A stretch of DNA of 64,000 bases from Prionace glauca (GCA_037974335.1 CM075760.1:56538890-56602889), one strand, 5' to 3'. Shown: positions 31,762 through 43,589, counted from the stretch's first letter. Notes: generated by a model not told the origin, from the letters alone. Numbers and translations: made by a program.

Positions 31762-34205
31762 AGAGAATCGGGAAAAGATCGATGGAGAAGGAGAGGAGGA
31801 GGTGGCTCACTGACTCTCTCACCCTCACCCACACTGACTCACTCACCCTCAATCTCTCCTCCTCACTCAAATAACTTCACTCACTCACCCTCACTTAATC
31901 ACCTTCCCTCACTGACACACACTCTCTCACTCACTCACCCTCATATGTAGAGAATCGGGAAAAGATCGATGGAGAGGGAGAGGAGGAGGTGGCTCACTGA
32001 CTCTCTCACCCTCACCCTCACTCACTCACTCACCCTCAATCTCTCCTCCTCACTTAAATAACTTCACTCACTCACCCTCACTTACCCACCTTCCCTGACT
32101 GACACACTCTCACTCACTCACCCTCATTCACTCACCCTCAATCTCTCATCCTCACTCAAAGAACTTCACTCACTCACCCTCACTTAATCACCTTCCCTCA
32201 CTGACACACACTCTCTCACTCACTCACCCTCATATGTAGAGAATCGGGAAAAGATCGATGGAGAGGGAGAGGAGGAGGTGGCTCACTGACTCTCTCACCC
32301 TCACCCTCACTCACTCACTCACCCTCCATCTCTCATCCTTACTCAAATAACTTCACTCACTCACCCTCAATCTCTCATCCTCACTCAAATAACTTCACTC
32401 ACTCACCCTCACTTACCCACCTTCCCTCACTGACACACTCTGATTCACTCAACCTCATTCACTCACCCTCAATCTCTCATCTTCACTCAAAGAACTTCAC
32501 TCACTCACCCTCAGTTACCAACCTTCCCTCACTGACGCACTCTCACTCACTCACCCTCATTCACTCACCCTCACTCACTCAACCACAATCACACACCGAC
32601 AGTCACTCATTCTCATTTACGCTTACTCACTCGCCCTCATTCACTCACCCTTGCTCACTCATCCACCCTCACGCACTCGCCCTCAAGCACTCCCCCTCAC
32701 ACACTCGCCCTCACACACACTCGCTCTCATGCACTCGCCCTCACGCACTCATCCTCATGCACTCAACCTCATGCACTCAACCTCATGCACTCAACCTCAA
32801 GCACTCAAACTCATGCACTCAAACTCAGAAACTCACTGATCCTGATTCACCCTGAGTCACTCACCCTCACACACTCACTCACTCATAATCACTCGCTCAT
32901 ATTCACTTACTCACTCTCATCCATCGCCATTCACACTCACACAAGCCACCCTCATTCAACCTCACTCGTTCACTCAAACACACGCCCTGACTCACTCATC
33001 CTCACACCCTCACACACTCACTCACTCACAATCACTCACTCATATTCACTCACTCACTCTCATCCATCCTCACTCACCTACAAACACTCATTCAACCTCA
33101 CTCGTTCAACCTCAATCACACACCCTGCCTCACTCACTCTCACACCCTGACTGATTCACTCACTCTCACACCCTCAGTCACGCACCCACATTCACTCACT
33201 CACTCACACGCACTCACCCTCACGCACTCACCCTCACGCGCCCTCATTAACTCACTGTCACTCAGCCACCCACACTCATACACCATCACTCACTCAACCT
33301 CACTCACTAAACCTCACTCACTGAGTTAGACCCTCAGTCAGTCACCAACATTCATACTCACCGTCATTCACTCATCCTACTAATCCACCTTCACTCACCC
33401 AGTCTCACTCACTCATCCCACTAATCCACCCTCACTCACCCAGTCTCACTCAGTCTCACTCACCCTCACTCACTCACCCCATTCTCTCACACTTATCCCC
33501 CCTCACTCATCCACTCTCACTCCCTCTCACTCGCACTCCCTCAGTCACCTACCCATTCTCAATCAACCTGACTCACCCCCACAAACTCAAGCTCAATGAC
33601 CCTCTCTCTGTCTCTCTCACTTGCGCCATCTCACCCATTCAAACTCACTCAGACTCACGCACTTACATTCACTCACACACCCTCACATCCTCATCATCAC
33701 TCAACATCACGCACCCTAACTCACAAATCCTCAATCACTCGTCCTCATCAAACACCTTCACTCACTCACCCTCACTCTCCCACCCATCCACATTCTCCCT
33801 CACACACCACCCTCAGTAACAGACCCTGATTCACTCACTCTCACCCCTCACTTACTCAGTTACATTCACTCCCTCACCCTCATTCACTCAATCTCACTCA
33901 CTTTCACTCACCCACCTCCACTAACCTTCACACATCTTCACTCACTCTCCCTCATACTTTCAATCTTGCTTACCTACACTCATCCAACCACCTTCACTCA
34001 CATTCAGCCTCCTCCACTCACCTACCCTCTCTCACACACCCTCATTTACTCACGCTCTCTCACCCTCACCCACACTTATTCACCATCAATCACTCATCAC
34101 TCAAAGAACTTCACCCACTCACGTTCCGTCACACATACACCATCACTCATCCACTCTCACTCATTTAATCACTCACCCTCACACACTCACATTCTCTCAC
34201 TCACA
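31762..34205. repeat. (CTCACT)n-type minisatellite with higher-order units
   Basis: About 2.4 kb of CACTCACCCTCA-like repeats. At the 5' side a unique-looking block beginning agagaatcgggaaaagatcg recurs at 31762, 31949 and 32238, giving higher-order units of about 190 and 290 bases. The plus strand is pyrimidine-rich. Frames crossing it are not genes. Confidence 0.9.
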
Positions 34206-34364
34206 CTCACTGAATCTGTGTGGTGAGGGTCTGCAACGAGAGAGAAGAAAGATCTCAAGCGGCAGTTTGGTGTTCAAAGGTGGGAGCTGCCCTGGGAGTG
34301 CAGAGAGCTGGATGGAATCGCTGGGGGCTCGGGGACAGGGACAATGGCAAAGAGTCAGGGGAGA

Positions 34365-34985
34365 ACAGGAGGCGAGGGAAATGGCAGAGAGCCGGGGTGG
34401 GGGTAGGGCAGAGAGCCAGGGGAAACAGCAGAGAGCTGGGGAAAGGGCAGAGAGGCGGGGAACAGGGCGGAAAGTCAGGGGAAAGGGTAGAGAGAGAGGG
34501 GAAAGGACAGGGAGCAGGGGAAAGAGCAGAGAGACCAGTGAAAGGGGAGAGAGCCGAAAGGAAGGGCAGAGAGATGGGGAAAAGTGTAGAAAGACCAGGG
34601 AAAGGGGAGAGAACTAGGAGAAAGGGCGGGGAGGCACGAAAAAGGGCACGGAGGCAACAGAAAGGCCAGAGAGCCGAGGGGAAGGGCAGAGAGCCCAGGG
34701 GAAAGAGCAGGAGAGTCAGGGGGAAAGCTCAGAGAGCTGGGGGGAAGGAGAAAGAGGGGAGGGAGAAGGAAAAGAGGGCAGAGAGCTGAGGGACGGCGTG
34801 GGGGGGTGAGGGAAAGAACAGAGAGCCGGGAGAGAGGGCACAGAGCTGGAGGGAAGTGTAGAGAGCCAGGTGGAAATACAGAGAGCTGGATAAAAGGGGA
34901 AAAGAGCCACCGTGAAAGGCAGAGAGCCAGTGGAAAGGGCAAAGAGCTGGGGAAATGGGCAGAGAGCGGGTGACGGATGGCAAAC
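34365..34985 (+). repeat. Purine-rich tandem repeat (GGGGAAAGGGCAGAGAGC)n 5' of CH1
   Basis: Units of about 18-24 bases read gggaaagggcagagagccg with variation. The plus (coding) strand is almost all A and G, with G clusters. AGCT motifs, the preferred target of AID, occur repeatedly in and next to the array (gagagctgggg, agagctgagg, agagctggagg). The array ends about 1 kb before CH1, the position of switch regions in tetrapods. Confidence 0.85.
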
Positions 34986-35282
34986 TGAGGAGGTTCAGAA
35001 CAGAGCTCACAATCAGCTCATCTGTAATCTCAGTGAATGATGGAGGAGACTTCAGGGTCCAAATGGGAAACTCTAGGTATTAATGTATGATCCTTCAATT
35101 CGTTAATGTTGCATTTATTTGAATTTATAATCACATTTAGAGTTTCCTGATCATTCAGTAAATATTCATTCAGGAGGTATTTTTGAAGCAAAGTCACTAA
35201 TCTCCGTTTTGTGGAGTGAGAGGCAGTGAGTTGGAGAGAGGAAGGGGCATCAATCAGTTTGAACACAGACAATTTCCAAAAC

Positions 35283-35410
35283 TAGTGTGGAGATGCCGGA
35301 GTGAGGTTGGTGTGGGCACAGTAAGGATTCTCACAACACCAGGTTAAAGTCCAACAGGTTTATTTGGAATCACAAGCTGTTGGAGCTCCCTCATCAAGTG
35401 AGTGGATAGT
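35283..35410 (+). mobile_element. Penelope-like terminal remnant
   Basis: Reads gtggagatgccgg, cacaacaccaggttaaagtc and ccaacaggtttatttgg. These match the ends of the palindromic element at 60372-60968 (gatgtgggtatgccagcg; caacaccaggttttagtcc). It is a short fossil fragment. Confidence 0.55.
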
Positions 35411-35744
35411 CTGAATGAAGGGAGAACTTCTTCATCACAAAGTGTTTTTGTTTGAGAAATAAACAGCGGTTCATCACACACTGCTGTTGTTGAGAAATAA
35501 ATAGTTGCTGCAATAATTGAGAAATTTTTTGCTGTTCTCTGTTAATCCACTGAATGACATGTCATTGTGAGACTAACAGAATGTGTTTTTTTTTCTTCCT
35601 AATTTGATAGAAGTGGAGACAGGGATATGAGTTTCTACAGAGATGACAATTCCCAATTGATAGAAGTAACATCATCTCAAAGGCGGATGAAAGATTTAAT
35701 CGGGAAATATTAGGGATACATTCATAATTCTAATCAATGTTGGA

Positions 35745-35905
35745 GATAGAAACATAGAAAAGAGAAGCTGGAGTAGGCCATTCGGCCGTTGGAGCCTACT
35801 CCGCCTTTCACTTTGGTCAGAGCTCATCACTATCCTGATCACACCTACGACCCATATCCCTTCATCCCTTTAACACCAAGAGCTATATCTAATATAGAAA
35901 CCTAT
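35745..35905 (-). mobile_element. LINE 3'-end fragment
   Basis: The + strand shows gagtaggccattcggccg, tcatcactatcctgatcac and ccatatcccttcatccc. Similar to 62495-62640. Confidence 0.6.
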
Positions 35906-35977
35906 TTGTAACAATGTTTGATGACTTAATAAATGCAAGTAAGAGTCTAACTTGTTCAATTGGCTATTCTTTCCCAG

Positions 35978-36277
35978 CGACATCGTCTGTGCCCACTCTG
36001 TATGGCCTGGTCTCCCCCTGTCAGCAACAGAACTCCGGCGGCTCCATCACCTTCGGATGTTTGGCGATGGATTACCTTCCAGATGTCTCCAAAGTGACCT
36101 GGAAGAAAAATGGGCAAACGGTCCCCAGTGGGTTTAAGACTTACCCGTCAGTGAGAAACACGAAGGGAACCTACACCCTGAGCAGCCAGTTAACCATCAG
36201 CGACTCAGCGGGAGAATGTCCTAGAATCGACTGTGAGGTTCGACACATGAGCACAGTCAAGAGCGTTGAAATGCGAT
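35978..36277 (+). CDS. IGHM: IgM CH1 exon
   Basis: Acceptor ttctttcccag; the first residues ATSSVPTLYGLVSPC include the early Cys that bonds the light chain. The Ig fold pair is seen as FGCLAMDYLPD with VTWKKNG and DCEVRH. It ends phase 1 at the donor gtaagt (36278). At 100 codons it is the usual C1-domain size. An extra Cys lies next to the second core Cys (GECPRIDC). It follows the 10.8-kb J-C intron. Confidence 0.95.
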
Positions 36278-36413
36278 GTAAGTGTTGTGGAGCTTGGGTA
36301 AAACAGAAACACTGTGGTTAACATGTACGGCCTTGCTTATAACTCAGTTAAATAGATGTGCACAATCCGGCCCTTTGGATTGGTCCAGTTAGTGACTATT
36401 GACTGCAAATGAG

Positions 36414-36630
36414 TTAGAACATAGAACATAGAACATTACAGCGCAGTACAGGCCCTTCGGCCCTCGATGTTGCGCCGACCAGTGGAACCAATCTCATGAC
36501 CCTCTAACCTAAACTATTCCAATGTTATCCATATGCCTATCCACTGACCATTTGAACGCCCTTAAAGTTGGCGAGTCCACAACTGCTGCAAGCAGGGCAT
36601 TCCACGCCCTTACTACCCTCTGTTGACAAA
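36414..36630 (-). mobile_element. LINE 3'-end fragment in CH1-CH2 intron
   Basis: The + strand reads agaacatagaacattacagc, ggcccttcggccctcgatg and ttgcgccgacc, a common fish and shark retroelement 3' end reversed. It is antisense to IgM. Confidence 0.75.
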
Positions 36631-36688
36631 AGTTTAATTGATCCACATCTTCTGCAGGAAATGACTGATCTGTTTTTTTTTCCTCAAG

Positions 36689-37003
36689 TCCCTAAGCCTG
36701 AGATCCCTCCAACTGTTATCCTCACCGTGAGTTCCAGTGAAGAAATCTCACACAGGAAATTCGCAATCATCGTCTGTTCAATCATCGATTTCCAGGCAGG
36801 GCCAATGGAAGTGAGTTGGCTGAAGAATGGGGAACCCACGCATTCAGGAATTGTCACCTCTCCCCCCTGTGAAGTGAACGGGAACTTCTCGGCCAGCAGT
36901 CGGCTGACAGTCTCCGCTGGGGAATGGTTCAGCAAAGCGGTCTATACCTGCCAGGTCACTCATCAAGAATTCACTCAGAGTCTGAACATCAGCGCATCTC
37001 AGG
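36689..37003 (+). CDS. IGHM: IgM CH2 exon
   Basis: Acceptor ttttttcctcaag. The domain reads [17 protein letters not shown], then [10 protein letters not shown] with VSWLKNG and [10 protein letters not shown], giving the two core Cys and the Trp. It ends ISASQ plus one base at the donor gtaaga (37004), phase 1. It forms the second constant domain of the mu chain. One base from CH1 plus TC gives the junction codon. Confidence 0.95.
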
Positions 37004-37194
37004 GTAAGATACTCAAACACAGGACAACACTTATCATTCTGATGTTAATCAGAATTAGGGATCTATTAAAGTTGGTACAAAGCATTGAACAACTTGTGAG
37101 TTATTGTCCTGTAGTTTGCTGCATTAGGACAATATCTCATTCAGAATTTCATCAGAAAAACAATTTTTTGTTATCCCTTCCTGAGATGTGCATT

Positions 37195-37490
37195 TATTTC
37201 CCAAACCTGAGGGCACTGAAGTGTCACTCCCGTTGCTGTGAATCTGGAGTCACATGCATGCCAGGCCAGATAAAGACAGCAGGTTGATTTTGGTAAGGAA
37301 CATTTGTGAACTAGAAGGGGTTTTACAGCAATAGCTTCATGAGAACCATTTCAACTTTTAATTATAGATTTTTACAAAATTCAAATTTCATATTTGCAAT
37401 GATGGGATTCGAATCTGTGTCCCCAGAGTCTTGCCCTAGGTTATAAGTCCATTGACAACACCATATACCACAGGCTCCCCTTAAAAGAGT
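37195..37490 (-). mobile_element. tRNA-derived SINE of the second type, CH2-CH3 intron
   Basis: The + strand shows ggagtcacatgcatgccagg, ccagataaagacagcagg and gatgggattcgaatctgtg, the last a reversed B box. Same type as 13925-14255. Confidence 0.7.
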
Positions 37491-37918
37491 GCCCCCTTTC
37501 GGTTTGAAGCAATATACTGAGTGAGGTGGCCTTGATGTCAGCTTGTTCCTGAGACAGCTGGTAAAATTTGGAGAGACAGTAAGTGTGAGAATGTTTCACA
37601 GGTCACAGCATAGGGGTAAAATATTGAAAAGTGCACCACCCTATCTATAAACCAACGGTCAGTACTTTTTCCTTGAGTTCAGGATGGTGTGTTTGTTTGG
37701 GAATTCTCCAATTCTGATTCATGGAAATGTTACCGCTGCTCCAACATTTAATACAGGGAATGATTCCATACAGCAAGCTGGCTTCCCATTCGCCATGGAA
37801 GGTGAAAGGCGAGAGTTAGAGATTGATATATTGAAGGCAACTTTGTCTCCTTCAGGCTGAAGACTGCTGTCCTGCTTCTGAAGGGGAACTGGGGCTCATT
37901 TTCATTTCTCATTCACAG

Positions 37919-38227
37919 ATCCTCCCCTGTGCCTTGATACCACAGTGAAGATACAGCCACCACCAATAGAACAAGTCTTACTGGAGGCGACCGTGACCTT
38001 AACCTGCATCATTTCTCATGCTCCTGATGGAGTTAACGTGTCCTGGATCCGAGACAGGAAGTATTTGAAATCAGAGATTGCCGAAAAGCCCGGAGCGGAT
38101 CGTGACAGCGTGATCAGCAAATTAAGCATCTCCACACAAGCCTGGCTGAGTGCGGCTGTGTTTGAGTGCGTGGTGAGCCATCAGGATCTGCCGACTCCTC
38201 TAAGAACATCTATCCACAAGGAAACAG
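37919..38227 (+). CDS. IGHM: IgM CH3 exon
   Basis: Acceptor tctcattcacag; reads [16 protein letters not shown], then [19 protein letters not shown] and [15 protein letters not shown]. The additional Cys in PPLC at the N-terminal side is in the area that forms inter-chain bonds in IgM. It ends HKET plus one base at the donor gtgagc (38228), phase 1. Core Cys-Trp-Cys are intact. Confidence 0.95.
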
Positions 38228-38267
38228 GTGAGCTGAGAGATTGAAGCAATAAATGTAGGGTCAATGG

Positions 38268-38805
38268 CAGGGTTCTGAGCAATGTGGAGGAACAGAAAGA
38301 TCCCGGGGTTCATATCCACAGATCTCTGAAGATTGCCACTCAAGTGGATAGAGCCGTGAAGAATGCTTAAAGTGTGTTAGTGTTTATTAACAGGGGGTTA
38401 GAGTTTAAGAGCCGTGGGGTTATACTGCAAGTGTACAGGGCCTTGGTGAGACCACATTTGGAATATTGTGTGCAGTTCTAGTCACCTCACTATAAGAAGG
38501 ATGTGGAAGCATTGGAGAGAGTGCAGAGGAGATTTACCAGGATGCTGCCTGGTTTGGAGGGTAGGTCTTATGAGGAAAGGTTGAGGGAGCTGGGGCTTTT
38601 CTCCTTAGAGCGGAGGAGGATGAGAGGCGAACTCTCCTGAACTAAACGACTCTGGGCCGATTGATATTTTTCTGGGGAGTTTGATGTGTTGATGAGTGAA
38701 AAGTGAACTGAAGGCGATGTGGAGCATCAAAAACCAGAAAACCAAAAAGAAAAAGTAGATTAGTTGGGCCGAATGGCCTGATTCTGTGCTGTAAACTTTC
38801 TGAAT
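38268..38805 (+). mobile_element. CR1-clade LINE fragment in CH3-CH4 intron
   Basis: From 38268 to 38640 it reads the RT C-terminus (aggaacagaaagatcccgg; ttggtgagaccacatttgg; accaggatgctgcctgg). A separate 3' end with ggccgaatggcctgattctg lies at 38765-38805. It is sense to IgM and broken, and contains gt and ag dinucleotides but no obvious exon. Confidence 0.8.
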
Positions 38806-38991
38806 CTTTCCACTCCGCCCCCTCCTGAGTTATTTGAGAAAAAAATTGTGTTCACCTCCCCTCCAAGCTGCAAATCAAAAATGGGAAGAGTTAAAATCAG
38901 AAGCGAAGCACATTTTCCTGATATCTAACCAGTGGTTTCATTGTCTCCAGAACTCTCCAGTTTATTGACATTTATTGTACATTTTCTGCAG

Positions 38992-39383
38992 ATCCAAATC
39001 CGCGGGAACCGGTCGTCTCTGTCCTCCTGCCCTCGGCAGAAGACGTCTCCGCTCAGAGTTTCGTCTCCCTCAGCTGCTTAGTGAGAGGTTTCTCCCCCCG
39101 AGAGATCTTCGTCAAGTGGACCGTCAACGACAAGCCGGTGAATCCCGGGAACTACAGGAACACCGAGGTGGTGGCGGAGAACGGCGATAGCTCCTTCTTC
39201 ATGTACAGCCTGTTATCCATTGCAGCAGAGGAATGGTCCAGCGGCGCTTCTTACTCCTGTGTGGTGGGACATGAAGCCATCCCCTTGAAGATCATCAACA
39301 GAACAGTTGACAAATCCAGCGGTAAACCCAGTTTTGTGAACATTTCCCTTGCACTGATGGACACTGTTAATTCATGTCAATGA
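38992..39383 (+). CDS. IGHM: IgM CH4 exon with secretory tail
   Basis: Acceptor attttctgcag; [18 protein letters not shown], then [20 protein letters not shown] and [20 protein letters not shown]. The internal donor g|gtaaac at 39321/39322 is used for the membrane form. If it is not used, translation continues to [20 protein letters not shown] and TGA (39381-39383). This is the polymer-forming mu tailpiece with its N-glycan site (NIS) and penultimate Cys. The splice-versus-poly(A) choice makes secreted or membrane IgM. Confidence 0.96.
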
Positions 39384-39410
39384 GAGTCACTCACTTCCAT
39401 TAAAAACTAC

Positions 39411-39416
39411 AATAAA
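39411..39416 (+). terminator. Poly(A) signal of secreted mu mRNA
   Basis: AATAAA 28 bases after the secretory stop codon; a second AATAAA overlaps at 39420-39425 (gaataaaaac). Confidence 0.8.
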
Positions 39417-39425
39417 AAGAATAAA

Positions 39426-40509
39426 AACATTTTCCTCTAACGATCAATGAAATACCCAATTGTTTAATTGGTTGTTTTTCAGTTTTACTTCCATATCTTT
39501 GATTTTGAGTCAGATATTTTCATGTCTCGGACCCAACATTGTTGAACCAGTGCTCCCAGCGGAGATAGACACTGGGTCAGGGATAGGGTAGAGCACATTC
39601 ATTATAGGATTCTGCAAAATATCTTCACTGACTTTCCTCCCGCTGAGGGGAAAACACTCCGACATTTTTAACATGTCTGACACACAAACACAACATTTAG
39701 ATCGCTGGGCCCTGTTTCTCTCATTGACCATCTCTTTAAGCTGCTGCACCGCACCCACTGGGAACTGAAGTGAGGGTCACACACAAAAAACATGGAGAAA
39801 TATTCCCCCCATCGGATTGAGGGAGAGTGAAATTGTTAACATCCTGGATTCCCACTAACCCAGCAAAGAGAGGGGAGGAGCAGTAGTTAATCCATGTCCC
39901 AAAACTTCCTCAATGAAAAGAGGAGGAATGTCATTATTTAATCCACTCACCTGTACCTCCTCAGTGGTTAGCACCATCAGTGACATTGTATCATCGGGTA
40001 GGGAGAGGGAAACTCTGAGCTCACTCTCCTCCCTCTCCTGTGTTTGGAAGGGAACATTTCTCTACTATAAGGACCCAGTTGCCAACAGTACAAATTAGTT
40101 TCCGGTTTACTTGCTACAGATTTTGAAGTATCATTATCTTAATCATTGAAATATATATATAAACTAATGCAACATAATTTAAAATGTCTCAACACTCTTG
40201 TTCCTGTTAACCATGTGCTGGCATTCATTTCCCAGAATACAAATTTAAACAAGTCATAGATTCCTCCCCGGGTTTTAACTGTTCTGTCCCTGAGCTCTCT
40301 GAGATACATCAATGAATTATTTCATTCTCTCTCCTGATATCACCGTGCCCCTCACATAAAATACATTTCTCCAGCAAAGCATTGAAAATATGTTCCATTA
40401 TTCGGGTTGTCTGGATCATATTCACTTCACTATGGTCGGTGAAACTTGGAGCAACAGTTAAAAAAATACACACACTGATAATGCTGCCCAAAACTGTCAC
40501 AATTATACA
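39426..40509 (+). other. Proximal part of CH4-membrane intron
   Basis: No frame, repeat or exon recognised. A short (AT)n run lies at 40152-40162. Confidence 0.5.
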
Positions 40510-42045
40510 TACATACATAGGCGTCCACACCCACACTCACACACACACTCACACACTCACACACTCACACACACACACTCACACACACATACACACACTC
40601 ACACACACATACACACACTACACACACTACACACACTACACACTCACACACACACACATACATACACACACTACACACTCACACACACATACACACACTC
40701 ACACACACATACACACACACATTCACACATACAGACACACTACACACTCACACACATACACACACACACGCACACACAGAAACGTGGACACAATTGCACA
40801 AATACACATACTCATACATATGCACACGAATACAGAATGTTAATATAACACACAAACGCATACACATAGTCCCACACACAGAAATATAGACAGGCACATT
40901 CAAATACAGACACAGAATCTCACAAATACACAATACGCACAAATACATACACAACAAAAACACAGATACATTCATAAATACAAATGCACATACACGGATC
41001 AGAAGAACACACAATATACGCACAAACGAACTCAAACAAGCACGCTCCCTCGAATACACTAATGGACTATACATATACAAACAAAAATGCGTGCATACAC
41101 AAATACTCTCTCTTTCTCTCTCGCACTCTCTCTGTCCCACACGCACCATGCACACACACTCACACACGCACACACATATACACGCACACATGCATGCACA
41201 AGGGGGCATACACCCACACCTGCACACACAGGCACGGACTTGTACAAGAAGGCACAAAACAAAACATGCACACAAATTATCAGATATGTACAAACGCCCG
41301 CAGAAACACACACAAACACACAAGTACACACTTACCTAAACATACGGACTAGGTACACGGACACAAATACAAACACGTACATGCATACACACAATACGGA
41401 CAGATAACATTTATGCAGGTCCAAAACATACACAAATAGATGCACACACTCAAACAAATGCATGTTCTCACACGTTCACGCTGAAATGAATACAGATATA
41501 GAGACCCACAATGTTATACACATTATCACTTATACAGGGAAATAGATATAACAATATTAACACACTGCTTATAGAGGAACAGAGAGCAAAATATTTTCAC
41601 ACAAACATGTGGATGCAAACATTCACACGCTCCTTCAGAACAGAACACCACAGCACACAATACTACACATGGAAACACAGCCATACACTGACACATTGTT
41701 ATAAATAACTACCAACACGAATTTACATGCACTAATATGTCAACAGATACACACACAAACGCACGGAGGAACAGACACACAAAGAAAGGGAAGGAAACAT
41801 TATTCGAGTGACACAAATTAACACATTGAAACAGGCAGAAACACGTGCACACGTTAAGAGTGGCATTAATAAATATACAGAGACTTCACACAATAATAGT
41901 CATATATCCACAATATCTGAAGAATAAATTATACACACAGACACACAACTACACAAATCAACAAACACAGGCAAATGAACATGTTCATTATCCCTCATAC
42001 ACACAGATTAACTCAGGACCAAAAATTAATGCAGCTCAGGAAGTG

Positions 42046-42084
<39 letters not shown>

Positions 42085-42165
42085 TGACGCACACACACAC
42101 ACACACACAGACTCACAGACACACACACACACAGACGCGCGCACACACACACACACATACAATCT
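40510..42165. repeat. CA-rich microsatellite tract in CH4-TM intron
   Basis: About 1.65 kb of ACACAC runs interspersed with ACTCAC, ATACAC and AAATAC. Purest at 40520-40790 and 42048-42155. All open frames in it are low-complexity shadows. Confidence 0.92.
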
Positions 42166-42727
42166 TTAATACAAACGGCAGGTGAATGATGAAAGTAAAA
42201 TTTAAATGTGAATTTGAATGGACATACACACCGATGACTATCCCAATTCTCAAAACACCGCCGAACACGTTGAGAAACTGAGTTAAGCTCATGATTTACT
42301 AAACATTTCCACTGTAAATAAGCAAAGATTGGAAATTACATCCCTGATCTTAAACAGCAGCATTCACAGTTTACAGATCAGTCACCATCTGTGGAAACAA
42401 TCATTGACAGGGGAATGTTCCTCCAGATCAGTCAGAACATTCTTCAATAAGGGTTAGTGGCAAATAGTTCAAAATGAACTGATTATCAAGAAAACACCTT
42501 TAGTGCTTTCTGACATGGACTCTCCAAGGAATACCAATAAGGATCAGGTGTGAAAATAGTTATGGAGATCTGTTACTGAGTGTCCTGAATTTAACAGGAG
42601 ATATACATTGAAAATTAGACATGAGAATGAATGAACAGTTTATAAAGGAGAACAGGGAAAAGAAAACAATGAGATTCCCTGGATAAATAAAGTAATCTAA
42701 TTCCATTTCCTGGCCTCTGTCCCCTAG
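42166..42727 (+). other. Distal part of CH4-membrane intron
   Basis: Unique-looking intron sequence ending in the acceptor tctgtcccctag (42727). Confidence 0.55.
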
Positions 42728-42855
42728 ACCCCACCGACCGCATCTGGATTGAAGACAGTGAGGATGATAACAGCAACATCTGGACAACCGCTTCCACATT
42801 CATCGTCCTGTTCTTCCTGAGCATTTTCTATAGCACTGCCGTCACTCTGGTGAAG
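42728..42855 (+). CDS. IGHM: IgM membrane exon 1
   Basis: Joined to the internal CH4 donor (G+AC gives Asp). It encodes the acidic extracellular linker [19 protein letters not shown], then a hydrophobic span [20 protein letters not shown] with the polar Thr/Ser/Tyr pattern of the antigen-receptor transmembrane motif, and LVK. It ends in phase 0 at donor gtgaga (42856). It anchors membrane IgM and contacts the CD79 signalling chains in the family generally. Without splicing, the frame would end two codons later (GTG AGA TGA), giving a nearly identical tail. Confidence 0.93.
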
Positions 42856-42989
42856 GTGAGATGATTCAATTCACTCACATTTCAAACTGGCAGAATGGAT
42901 TTGAAAAATCTCTCATTGTTTCACTGATTAAAAACATTAATGTCCCGCATCAGAAACATCTGCTTCAATATTGCCTCTTTATTTTACAG

Positions 42990-42998
42990 ATCAAATGA
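42990..42998 (+). CDS. IGHM: IgM membrane exon 2 (Ile-Lys-stop)
   Basis: After acceptor tctttattttacag (42989), ATC AAA TGA completes a very short cytoplasmic tail, LVK-IK. IgM tails of two or three residues (often KVK) are usual. The 3' untranslated region runs to the poly(A) signals near 43448-43464. Confidence 0.8.
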   Translation: MK

Positions 42999-43447
42999 TG
43001 GGTTGAATTTTGGACGCTGCAGATTTCCCTCAGCTGATTATAAAGATCTGTGTATGGCTCCAATACAATATCTGCTCTCGGTGAATCTATCAGTAAATGT
43101 CTCTCAGTTTATCATTCTGGATCTGTAACTGAGGCAACAATAGACATTATTTCAGTTTTCAGTGTGAAAAGTACGAGGTTGTTTTTTGTTATAATGTTAT
43201 TGTGGTTAATAGTTTCCCTCCTAGTGTAAAATTAATGTATAAATAATTTCTCATTCCTTATTCACGTTTGTTAATTCCTCTTTCTATTAAGGATCTGTAT
43301 TCTCTTTCTGGTTAATGTAACAGATGTACAAATATTGACGGATTCTCTGTACATGTCTCCTGTTCTCAATGTGACCCTCGATCGCTATGTTCACTTTCCT
43401 AACTTTAAAAAAAACAATTTCGCTGTAAAATATTCTCTGAATTTTTA

Positions 43448-43464
43448 AATAAATTTTGAATAAA
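43448..43464 (+). terminator. Poly(A) signals of membrane mu mRNA
   Basis: Two AATAAA hexamers at 43448-43453 and 43459-43464, about 450 bases after the membrane stop. The intervening 43000-43447 is AT-rich untranslated sequence. Confidence 0.7.
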
Positions 43465-43589
43465 AATTTTACCATCCCTGTCTTGGCTTAATTCCGTTCT
43501 CCTAAACCCATCAACTCCGCTCCATTTTCCTATGATCCGGTTTCCCCCCCCTTTCCCAGATAGGCATGTCCCCCCCAGTCATGGGTGGG

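Larger units (their letters stand above)
23277..43464 (+). other. IGHM: IgM heavy-chain cluster (germline V-D1-D2-J-C locus)
   Basis: This is a complete shark-type heavy-chain unit of about 20 kb. It runs from promoter and split leader through VH, D1, D2, JH, CH1-CH4 with secretory tail, and two membrane exons. The V, D1, D2 and J segments are each about 310-350 bases apart, as in published shark clusters. Recombination signals alternate 23, 12/22, 12/12, 23, which directs ordered V-D1-D2-J joining. It encodes the mu chain of secreted and membrane IgM. The unit is unrearranged, and every junction I could check has an intact splice site or signal. The J-CH1 intron is 10.8 kb and rich in tandem repeats. 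Confidence 0.95.

Noticed and set aside
31762-32260. CRISPR-like regular repeats
   Set aside because: Eukaryotic minisatellite; no conserved direct repeat with unique spacers, no cas genes.
31800-34226. Long Ser/Thr/His frames in the CTCACT region
   Set aside because: Frames follow the repeat unit; no start context, splice sites or domain.
34220-35010. 189-codon Arg/Gly/Glu-rich and opposing Pro/Leu/Ser-rich frames
   Set aside because: Purine-repeat translation; frames are open on both strands as expected from stop-poor repeats.
36568-37287. Single 239-codon frame over CH2
   Set aside because: It runs through the acceptor at 36688 and donor at 37004; only the CH2 exon is real.
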